NCBI GenBank assembly: GCA_020847855.1
Contig: JADLBH010000001.1
Coordinates: 51,952 to 115,951, forward strand
Direction of reading: 5' to 3'
Length of the DNA stretch: 64,000 bases
Origin: Fimbriimonadaceae bacterium
GTDB taxonomy: Bacteria; Armatimonadota; Fimbriimonadia; Fimbriimonadales; Fimbriimonadaceae
In this document: positions 57,804 through 64,000 of the stretch, in pieces
Position numbering within the stretch: the stretch's first letter is position 1
Layout: each line of letters begins with the position of its first letter
Translations under genes and position numbers: made by a program
Notes under the pieces: model-generated
What the model saw: the letters and a program-made list of their open reading frames with translations, nothing else
What the model was told of the DNA's origin: nothing
Database searches by the model: none

Positions 57804-58706
57804 GTGAGGGTACAGACCGGAACGCACGCCACTCGCAAAGTCGGGGATGCGACCGTCACGCTGCTGAGCCAGTTGCGGACCGGGGGCTGGATCGTTGGAG
57901 ATCGCACGGGCCGGATCGCCTATTTCGCTCAAGGCGATTGGTGCTGGAGCATGCAACCTCCCATGCCGATCCGGGACGTGGCAAAGGCCTATTTTGCTCG
58001 CTCCTTCACCCATCTCGGCACCAGTCAACTCGGTGCCGTTGTGAGCGGGCCCGGCGTCTACGCCTTCGATGTCCGCACGGGCGAGGTCTCCTGGAGCCGT
58101 CGCCTTCCGTTCTTCTGGGGGTTCTTCCCGAGCCGTCCGGTCGCCGTAGCTGAGGCGATGGGGTGCGAGCTTTGGGTGAGCTACGACGACGGCAAGATCG
58201 AGGTTTTGGCCGCGGACGGCCACCGCCTCGCCAAGCTTTACGACGGTCTTTCCCCGTTCCAAATGTTCCCCGTCGGGGACGGAAGCTGCCTTGTGGGCTC
58301 CAGCGGATATGGGATCGGACTGTGGGACGCCCACACTCGCAAGCGCGTTTGGCACGAACCACGGCGCGAGCGGATTCTATGCATCGCCAATGCTCGCGCG
58401 GCCCGGTGCCTCGCGCTGCTCACGCTCGAGTACATCGAGCTTCTGGATCTGGACAGTCGGATCAGTGTCCGGCACGAGTGGGCCGGGGGCCTGCCGGCCT
58501 TGGCGGTAAGCACGGACGGCAAGCGGATCGCGGCGGGGGCCCACGGCGGCCTCTACCTCTGCGAGGTGGGCCGCGAGAGCCCGGTGTTCGTCGAAATTGA
58601 ATGCGGCAAGGTGACAAGCCTCGCGTTCGACCACTCGTCGGACCAATTGCTCTACGGGACCAGCACGGGGATCGTGGGCACCGTGAGGATCGAGGCCGAC
58701 CCGTGA
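57804..58706 (+). CDS. Beta-propeller (WD40/PQQ-like) protein
   Basis: 300 residues, GTG start. Repeated propeller-like blades end in short Trp or Asp turns: GGWIVGDRTGRIAYFAQGDW, GVYAFDVRTGEVSWSRRLPF, WVSYDDGKIEVLAADGHRLA, GIGLWDAHTRKRVWHEPRRE, YIELLDLDSRISVRHEWAGG and LLYGTSTGIVGTVRIE. It has no signal peptide and looks soluble. Its role is unknown. It overlaps the DUF1800 gene by 4 nt (GTGA), so the two are made together. Confidence 0.75.
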   Translation: MRVQTGTHATRKVGDATVTLLSQLRTGGWIVGDRTGRIAYFAQGDWCWSMQPPMPIRDVAKAYFARSFTHLGTSQLGAVVSGPGVYAFDVRTGEVSWSRRLPFFWGFFPSRPVAVAEAMGCELWVSYDDGKIEVLAADGHRLAKLYDGLSPFQMFPVGDGSCLVGSSGYGIGLWDAHTRKRVWHEPRRERILCIANARAARCLALLTLEYIELLDLDSRISVRHEWAGGLPALAVSTDGKRIAAGAHGGLYLCEVGRESPVFVEIECGKVTSLAFDHSSDQLLYGTSTGIVGTVRIEADP

Positions 58707-60160
58707 CCGAGCGCGAAAAGACCGCCCACGTCCTCCGACGTTTCGGCCTTGGGGCGGGGCGGTACGAGCTCGCTCAATACGAGTCCATGGGCTGGCGGAA
58801 GACACTGGATGCCATGGTCGCCGGACCGGGGTCCAAGAGCCCGTTCCCCGTGAGCCCATGGCGGTCGTTCGTCAAGGAGGACCAGAAGCTCGAACCCTAT
58901 TCGTACCTGATCGCAGGTTGGTGGGCTATGCGGATGTTGCTTACCGACGATCCTGGGCAAGAGAAACTGTCGCTCTTCTGGCACGACCACTTCGCGATTG
59001 ACGCAGAAAAGGTAGGCGAGGGCGCGATGATGATCGGCTATCTGGATGTCCTGGGCGATCACGGCCGGGGCAAGTTCCGCGACCTGCTCCATGGGGTCAT
59101 CAAGCAAGGGGCGGTCGCGTTCTACCTCGATGGCGTGACGAGCAACCGGATCAAGCCCAACGAGAACTTGGCCAGAGAGCTTCTCGAACTCTTCACGCTC
59201 GGCATCGGTAAGTTCAAGGAAGAGGACGTCCGCGAAGTCGCCCGCGCGCTCACCGGCTGGGCGATGCACTACATGGGGAGCTATACGGACGCGGACTACA
59301 ATGTCCTGCTCCAGACGGCGACGAAGGCACGGATGGGAGTCAACAACTTCGCCTATGTCCCAGCATTGCACGACAAGGGGGAGAAGACGATCCTGGGTGT
59401 CAAGAAGGCGTGGACCGGTGACGAGACGCTCGACCTGCTCGCCCAGCGGCCCGAGACCGCGGAGCACCTTTGTGCGAAGCTGTGGGCCTATTACGGCTCG
59501 CCCGAGCCGTCGCCCAAGGCTACGGCCCGCATGGTGGAGACTTGGCGCAAGACGGGAGGCGAGATCCGGGCGGTCCTCGTGACCCTGGGTACGTCGCCCG
59601 AGTTCTGGTCTCCCGAGTGCGTGGGCCAACACTATAAGAGCCCAGTGGACTTTACGGTGGGGCTCCTGCGAGGAACCGGGGCTGGATTCCTCGCCCGAGG
59701 GCTCTTGGGATCGCCCGCCGAGGGCGCCCCCATCCGGAAGGAGCTGCGCGACGCCGGAAACGCAGTCCACTACCTCATGGGTCTTCAAGGGCTTCGGCTC
59801 CTCTACCCGCCGGATGTTGGGGGATGGGATTGGGGGCCGGCGTGGCTCAACGCATCCACGACGATGGCCCGGGCCCGGCACCGAGACGTGTTGCTCAGCA
59901 CCGAAGGGGACAACCCGGTGGGGAAGATCATCATCGCTCAGTTGGTGCGCGATGGGTTCGCGGAAAGCTCGGAACGGATCGTAGAGGGCATCGCCGACGT
60001 CTTCGACGCCCTCCTGGACGCGGCGGAGAAGGCGGTCGTTTGCGAGGCGGTGGAGGCTGCCGGCGGGGCGGCCGCGTTTGTGGACGCCCAGCGTGGGCCC
60101 CGCGTCCTGGCTGCCGCCGCCCAGGTCGTCTTTCTCACCCCGAGCTACCAACTTATGTAG
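58703..60160 (+). CDS. DUF1800-family protein
   Basis: 485 residues, GTG start in GTGA overlap. It begins HVLRRFGLGAGRYELAQYES; the conserved LSLFWHDHFAIDAEKVGEGA and NENLARELLELFTLGIGKFK (with RELLELFTLG) and PPDVGGWDWGPAWLN are the family signature. DUF1800 genes usually precede a DUF1501 gene in planctomycete-type genomes; here none follows, since the next gene is a convergent amidase. Function is unknown. Confidence 0.85.
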   Translation: MTEREKTAHVLRRFGLGAGRYELAQYESMGWRKTLDAMVAGPGSKSPFPVSPWRSFVKEDQKLEPYSYLIAGWWAMRMLLTDDPGQEKLSLFWHDHFAIDAEKVGEGAMMIGYLDVLGDHGRGKFRDLLHGVIKQGAVAFYLDGVTSNRIKPNENLARELLELFTLGIGKFKEEDVREVARALTGWAMHYMGSYTDADYNVLLQTATKARMGVNNFAYVPALHDKGEKTILGVKKAWTGDETLDLLAQRPETAEHLCAKLWAYYGSPEPSPKATARMVETWRKTGGEIRAVLVTLGTSPEFWSPECVGQHYKSPVDFTVGLLRGTGAGFLARGLLGSPAEGAPIRKELRDAGNAVHYLMGLQGLRLLYPPDVGGWDWGPAWLNASTTMARARHRDVLLSTEGDNPVGKIIIAQLVRDGFAESSERIVEGIADVFDALLDAAEKAVVCEAVEAAGGAAAFVDAQRGPRVLAAAAQVVFLTPSYQLM

Positions 60161-61823
60161 GGTCGAAGTCGGCGATCGCCGCCATGTCGGGATGCTGCCG
60201 GTGGTACCCGGTCTTTTCTTGCACGGCTTGGGCGAGCGCGGCGATCGTTCCTTCGTCGAAGAGACGCCCGATGAGCGAGAAGCCGGTCCCGTTTCCGCGA
60301 GAGTCGGTGCCGTTTGGGACATAGATTTGGGGGTGTCCGGTGAGGTTCGTGTTGTACAGTGTGAACCCGCCACGGTCGGGCGCGATCACGAGGTCGAAGT
60401 CGCCAAAGTCCTCCTCAAAGTTCCGCATGACTAGGGTGCGGGCCCGCATCGCCTGCACATAGTCCACCCCGCTCATGAAGTGTGCCGTGCGAAATATGGC
60501 GGGCCAGAGGCTCCGGCTCATCGTGTCCACCCTGCCGTCCAAAGTGATCTGCTGGAACGCGGCGGCGGCTTCCGCGGCGAGCAGCTCGTCCGTGCCCGGA
60601 GGGATCTGCCGGAAGGAGACGGGCTTGGGGCTCACCCCCAACGAGCGGAACAGCTCGAGGACGGATGCGAGCTCCCCGCCTGGATCGTCCTCGTCCAGGG
60701 GCTTGCTAGAGAGGTAGCCGACCTTGAGCTTGGAACGGTCGAGCCTAGAGTCGAAGTACAACGGCTGGTCCACGGACATGGGATCCCGGCCGTCGGCACC
60801 GTGAAGAGCGGCGAGGACGAGGGCGCAGTCCTGGGCGCAGCCGCAAATGGGGCCCACCTTGTCCATGGTCCAACTCAGAGCCATCGCCCCGTACCGGCTG
60901 ATGCGGCCGAAAGTCGGCCTCAGACCCGTGACCCGGCACCGCTGACTGGGCGACACGATCGAGCCCAAGGTCTCTGTGCCTACCGTGAAGGAGACGAGCC
61001 TTGCCGCCATCGCCGAGGCCGAGCCCGCCGAGGATCCGCTGGAACCTTGAGAAGGCTTCCACGGGTTGCGCGTCTGTCCACCGAACCACTTGTCGTCCAT
61101 CGCAAGGGCGCCGAGCGTCAGCTTGGCGACGATCACCGCCCCTGCCGCATCCAACCTTTTCGTGACGGTGGAGTCGTAGTCGAGCACCTGGTCCTGAAAG
61201 GGCTCGGCTCCCCAGGTGGTCGGGTAGCCCCGGAGAGCGAAGAGGTCCTTGATGCCGCAGGGAAGGCCATCGAGGTGTCCCAGCGAGCGGCCCTGCTTGC
61301 GCCTATTGTCGGACTCGTCGGCCATTTTCAGTGCTCGCTCCTCCAAGAGCGTCACGTAGCAGAGCAGCTTGGATCCGTACTTGCGAAGGCGCGCCAGGCT
61401 CAACTCGGTCAGCTCGCGGCTCGTCGTGTGGCCCGCCTTGAGCTGCGCTTGCACCTCCAGAATCGTCAGGTTCAGGAGGTCTTCGGTGGCGACCTTGTCA
61501 GGTTTGACCACGGACGGGACCAGGATGCGGCTCCGCTTCGACTCGGGCATCCTCCCGGACGGGCGGAACACGAACGCAGGCCCGAGGTTGTTGGGCAGGT
61601 CGGTCTTGCGGAGGCTCCCGATGCTCTTGTGCAACTCGGTGACCGAGCCTTGGATCGCCTTAGCCTGCTCGTCGGTCAGGGGTAAGAGCGCGTTCTCAGC
61701 CGCCGCCTTGACCTTGGACTGGGCGTCTTGATCCTGGCCCGAATTGGCCAGGGCGAGGGAGGCCGCGCCGAGCACCGCGGAGGTAAGGAGTTGCTTGCGG
61801 GTCAGTCCCGTGTCGAAGCCCAT
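60153..61823 (-). CDS. Amidase signature-family enzyme, exported
   Basis: 556 residues from ATG 61823. A signal-like start (RKQLLTSAVLGAASLALA) precedes an about 80-residue region and the amidase core: catalytic Lys in LPCGIKDLFALRG, the Ser-rich GSSGSSAGSASAMAARLVSF with cis-Ser, and Ser in GTETLGSIVSPSQRCRVTGL. Similar to glutamyl-tRNA amidotransferase subunit A-type amidases, here extracytoplasmic. CATAAT 6 nt upstream is one of the clearest leaderless sites. Overlaps the DUF1800 gene end by 8 nt. Confidence 0.88.
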   Translation of the reverse strand: MGFDTGLTRKQLLTSAVLGAASLALANSGQDQDAQSKVKAAAENALLPLTDEQAKAIQGSVTELHKSIGSLRKTDLPNNLGPAFVFRPSGRMPESKRSRILVPSVVKPDKVATEDLLNLTILEVQAQLKAGHTTSRELTELSLARLRKYGSKLLCYVTLLEERALKMADESDNRRKQGRSLGHLDGLPCGIKDLFALRGYPTTWGAEPFQDQVLDYDSTVTKRLDAAGAVIVAKLTLGALAMDDKWFGGQTRNPWKPSQGSSGSSAGSASAMAARLVSFTVGTETLGSIVSPSQRCRVTGLRPTFGRISRYGAMALSWTMDKVGPICGCAQDCALVLAALHGADGRDPMSVDQPLYFDSRLDRSKLKVGYLSSKPLDEDDPGGELASVLELFRSLGVSPKPVSFRQIPPGTDELLAAEAAAAFQQITLDGRVDTMSRSLWPAIFRTAHFMSGVDYVQAMRARTLVMRNFEEDFGDFDLVIAPDRGGFTLYNTNLTGHPQIYVPNGTDSRGNGTGFSLIGRLFDEGTIAALAQAVQEKTGYHRQHPDMAAIADFDPT

Positions 61824-61829
61824 AGCTGG

Positions 61830-61866
61830 ATTATGCCTAGGACACGCCGCGCTCGGGCCCCATTCT
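61830..61866. promoter_or_regulatory. Divergent leaderless-type -10 elements (amidase and fpg)
   Basis: Minus-strand CATAAT (61830-61835) ends 6 nt before ATG 61823. Plus-strand CATTCT (61861-61866) ends 8 nt before fpg ATG 61875. Confidence 0.45.
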
Positions 61867-61874
61867 GTGAGGAC

Positions 61875-62720
61875 ATGCCGGAACTGCCCGAGGTCGAGAC
61901 CGTGCGGAGGGTGATCGAGCACGCCCTCGTGGGGCAGCGCATCTCGGAGGCGGAGGTCGCCCCAGACGAGATCGTGCTGGAAGGTGCCGACCCAGAGGCG
62001 GTGCGGAGCGCTCTGGTGGGCCAAGCCGTGCATGGTGCCGGTAGGCACGGGAAGCTCTGGTGGATCCAGTTCGAGGGCACCCTACGGCTCTACGGTCATC
62101 TGGGGATGAGCGGATGGGTTCGAGACCTTGACCCGGAGCGGACCCTTGCCACTCGCCTTCGAGAGCACGGCACCGCCCCTTGGGAGGATTCGGCTGGTCG
62201 GCCCCGCTTCCTCAAGTTGCTCTTGACCGGGGATCGCGGCGGGAGGATCGCTCTCACCGACGGCCGGCGCCTCGCGCGCCTCTGGCTCGGCGACGAGAGC
62301 GAGCCCAGGCTGCACACGCTTGGCTTCGACTGTCTTCTCGGTTTGCCCGACGCGACCGAGATCCAGGGCGCACTGGGAGGGCGCGCCGCCCCGATCAAGT
62401 CAGTTTTGCTGGATCAAAAGGTCTTTGCTGGAGTCGGCAACTGGATCGCCGACGAGGTGCTCTATCAAGCTCGAATCTCGCCCAAGCGCGGGGCTTCGAG
62501 CCTTACTTTTCAGGAGGTCGCGTCCCTCCGCGAGGCACTTGTGCAGGTGATCAGGATCGCGGTGGAGGCGAGCGCCGATTCGTCCCGGTATCCCGAGTCT
62601 TGGATGTTCCATGCGCGATGGGGAGGGAAGGCGGGGGCGAGCGAGATCGGCGGCAAGCCCCTGGTTCGCGAGCCGGTCGGAGGGCGCACCACGGCCTGGG
62701 TGCCCGCCGTCCAGAAGTAG
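61875..62720 (+). CDS. mutM: Formamidopyrimidine-DNA glycosylase with zincless finger
   Basis: 281 residues from ATG 61875. The N-terminal catalytic PELPEVETVRR is intact, as are the beta-clamp Lys in AGRHGKLWWIQF, the HLGMSGW loop, and the helix-two-turn-helix VFAGVGNWIADEVLYQARIS. Removes oxidised purines such as 8-oxoguanine and cleaves the abasic site. The C-terminal finger lacks all four zinc cysteines: the segment reads GGKPLVREPVGGRTTAWVPA then VQK, where bacterial Fpg has two CxxC pairs. The finger Arg (GGRTT) is kept. This is a zincless-finger form like plant Fpg and NEIL1. Confidence 0.9.
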   Translation: MPELPEVETVRRVIEHALVGQRISEAEVAPDEIVLEGADPEAVRSALVGQAVHGAGRHGKLWWIQFEGTLRLYGHLGMSGWVRDLDPERTLATRLREHGTAPWEDSAGRPRFLKLLLTGDRGGRIALTDGRRLARLWLGDESEPRLHTLGFDCLLGLPDATEIQGALGGRAAPIKSVLLDQKVFAGVGNWIADEVLYQARISPKRGASSLTFQEVASLREALVQVIRIAVEASADSSRYPESWMFHARWGGKAGASEIGGKPLVREPVGGRTTAWVPAVQK

Positions 62721-62729
62721 CATCCTCGC

Positions 62730-63824
62730 CTATTGCACCGTAGCCGTGGGCTCCAAGCCGGTTCGGAAGACGTCTGCGACCACAGGCTCAAGCTCGACCC
62801 TTGGGTTGGGTCCAGGGCCGAAGTTGGCGGCCATGAGGGGTTGCAGGACCTGCTCGGTGAGAACGGCGTCCGCTAACTCGCGGCGGAGGGCGTTGACCTG
62901 GAGCAGGAACACCTGGAGGTGTACCTTGCCCAGCGCGAGGGATCCCACCCTGCGGCCCTCGTCCGTGGTAAGGGTCTGTCCCACCACTGCCCTTGCGATC
63001 TCGCGGTTATGATGGTCAATCGCCTCCATAAAGCCTTGCGATGGTCCGACGTGCCCTCCCAGCAGGCTCACCTCGATCTCCTTCGGATGGACCACAGCGG
63101 TGTGCTGCTGGATGTCGCGCAGGGCGGCGAGCACGGCCTCTTGCTCCTCGACGGGGATGCCTCGTTCGTACTTGCCGAGCACGGTCGGCATGGCGTACCG
63201 CTCCAGGTGGACGCGCCAGGCATTGATGAGGGTCTGCTTGGCCTTCCAGTGCGGATAGGCTGCGACCAGGTCGCTCCGCCCGGCCGGGTAGCCATAGGAA
63301 CGCCGGTGCATATAGACGACGAACTTGTCGGCCGGAAGGAGCTGTTCGTCCTCGCCAGGGAGCCGCAGACGTAGCCCGGTCAAGTTGCCAAACTCGTCCA
63401 GATCGAAGCCGAAGTAGGCGGGGTCTTTGGGCCTCACTGCGCGCAGCCAAAGGCGAGGCCCGTCCGCGTACCAGACCTTCTCTTGTACGCTCCAGCCCTT
63501 CGCAAAGGCGTCCATGGCCGCCTCGAGGATCGTAGCCGGGCTTCCCTCCATCCTGAGGAAGGCCTCCTCGGCAAAGCGGGCCCGCGTCCTTGCCTCCGAG
63601 GAGGTGTCGAAGGGGGTCACGCTCCACCCCGAGGCAAGGACTGCGAGACGCTTCAGCGTGAGGACGGTCTGGATCATCGCGTCGTCCTGCATCTGGTCGT
63701 AGGTGGTAGCGGGCAAGCCTCCAGGTGGGGGGCCAGGGTGCTTCGCGGCAGCGCGCTGCCACTGGGTGAGTTGCCGCGCGCGCTCGTTGTGGGTCCGGTT
63801 TCGGCGTGAGAAGATTTTCAGCAT
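62730..63824 (-). CDS. Phage portal protein (DUF935, Mu gp29 type)
   Basis: 364 residues from ATG 63824. DUF935 text: WSVTPFDTSSEARTRARFAE, GWSVQEKVWYADGPRLWLRA, RRSYGYPAGRSDLVAAYPHW, HLERYAMPTVLGKYERGIPV and IARAVVGQTLTTDEGRRVGS. The portal is the DNA entry ring of Mu-like and related heads. It follows the terminase gene by 8 nt. A head morphogenesis gene normally comes next, but here the chromosome resumes after 9 nt with fpg, so this looks like the end of a prophage block or relic. A longer frame to 63899 is rejected because it overlaps the terminase. Confidence 0.85.
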   Translation of the reverse strand: MLKIFSRRNRTHNERARQLTQWQRAAAKHPGPPPGGLPATTYDQMQDDAMIQTVLTLKRLAVLASGWSVTPFDTSSEARTRARFAEEAFLRMEGSPATILEAAMDAFAKGWSVQEKVWYADGPRLWLRAVRPKDPAYFGFDLDEFGNLTGLRLRLPGEDEQLLPADKFVVYMHRRSYGYPAGRSDLVAAYPHWKAKQTLINAWRVHLERYAMPTVLGKYERGIPVEEQEAVLAALRDIQQHTAVVHPKEIEVSLLGGHVGPSQGFMEAIDHHNREIARAVVGQTLTTDEGRRVGSLALGKVHLQVFLLQVNALRRELADAVLTEQVLQPLMAANFGPGPNPRVELEPVVADVFRTGLEPTATVQ

Positions 63825-63832
63825 GGTGGGTT

Positions 63833-64000
63833 TCAGGTAGGTGACGTTCGGGGTCCGGCAGATCGGATTCGGGGCTCGTAGCGGTGTCTCAGGCCCCATC
63901 CGGCCAAGGCGAGGGCAATGACGAGGTCGTCGTGGTAGCCTCCCCTTGCTTCCAGGCGCGTGCCAGTGCCCGAGGGCACGGCCTCGAAGTGCTCCAGCTC
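63833..64000 (-). CDS. Large terminase subunit, C-terminal end only
   Basis: 55 codons visible (start beyond the right edge). GGYHDDLVIALALAGWGL carries the HDD of the RNase H-like nuclease C-terminus, the typical last motif of phage large terminases. Upstream of, and co-transcribed with, the portal gene. The last 20 residues are a variable tail. Confidence 0.8.
   Translation of the reverse strand, partial: ELEHFEAVPSGTGTRLEARGGYHDDLVIALALAGWGLRHRYEPRIRSAGPRTSPT

Overview
The window is a dense, roughly 63-65% GC bacterial chromosome segment. It fits best with Armatimonadota, class Fimbriimonadia; this is inference from gene content and protein style, with no marker gene to prove it. Pointers are a pseudopilin with a long pilin-type N-terminus, membrane pyrophosphatase, a DUF1800 protein, LolA-like and CBM9-like exported proteins, and a short Hfq downstream of miaA. 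Genes are tightly packed in short operons with 1-14 nt overlaps (GTGA, ATGA, TGATG, TTGA), and GTG/TTG starts are common.

Layout. 1-5.8 kb, minus: 3' part of hppA, a zinc-ribbon membrane protein, a pseudopilin, an ECF sigma/anti-sigma-like pair and a GT-C glycosyltransferase. 5.8-9.1 kb, plus: a LolA-like/thioredoxin fusion and both E1 subunits of a 2-oxoacid dehydrogenase. 9.1-14.8 kb, minus: a serpin lipoprotein and a branched-chain amino-acid ABC operon (livK-livH-livM-livG, no livF). 15.6-20.9 kb, plus: a defence-type island with a small Eco57I-like methylase without NPPY, a full NPPY methylase, an MNT nucleotidyltransferase, a beheaded HEPN toxin remnant, and an SF2 helicase with an N-terminal T5orf172/GIY-YIG-like domain. 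A hairpin and a degenerate 21-bp tandem repeat follow. 21.4-28.4 kb: aspartyl protease-PDZ, family 5 uracil-DNA glycosylase, FmdB-like zinc ribbon, an ArgC-like protein, tandem FKBP lipoprotein, smpB, then apt, an OB-fold protein, miaA, hfq and dapF on the minus strand. 28.5-31.7 kb, plus: rpoZ with a long acidic tail, dnaJ, prmA, rsmE. 31.7-44.6 kb: glnA, a lipoprotein, acyl-CoA dehydrogenase, a LolA-like gene that runs through a CAT-anticodon tRNA, a penicillin acylase-trmD-rplS-lepB run, nadE, acyP, a DUF899-like protein, an EamA transporter and a double-SIS protein. 44.7-51.2 kb, plus: exported protein, tsaB, murB, class II aldolase, hisS, porin-like protein, coiled-coil protein, J-like protein, tRNA-Pro. 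51.2-62.7 kb: glutathione peroxidase, polysaccharide deacetylase/GT4, CBM9-like, DUF4230, L,D-transpeptidase, nitrilase/GNAT pair, beta-propeller, DUF1800, amidase, Fpg. 62.7-64 kb, minus: a Mu-type portal (DUF935) and the end of a large terminase, the edge of a prophage or relic.

Main observations. (1) The 15.6-20.9 kb island looks like a restriction-modification system with an MNT/HEPN module spliced in and its toxin destroyed. (2) Most non-operonic genes have a -10-like TANNNT/CANNNT hexamer ending 6-8 nt before the start codon and no Shine-Dalgarno, which implies widespread leaderless transcription; I used it to choose several starts. (3) Other oddities are a tRNA inside a CDS 3' end, a zincless-finger Fpg, a LivH with a coiled-coil insert, a serpin with a non-canonical hinge, and a portal/terminase edge abutting fpg. 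I saw no rRNA, IS element or CRISPR array.
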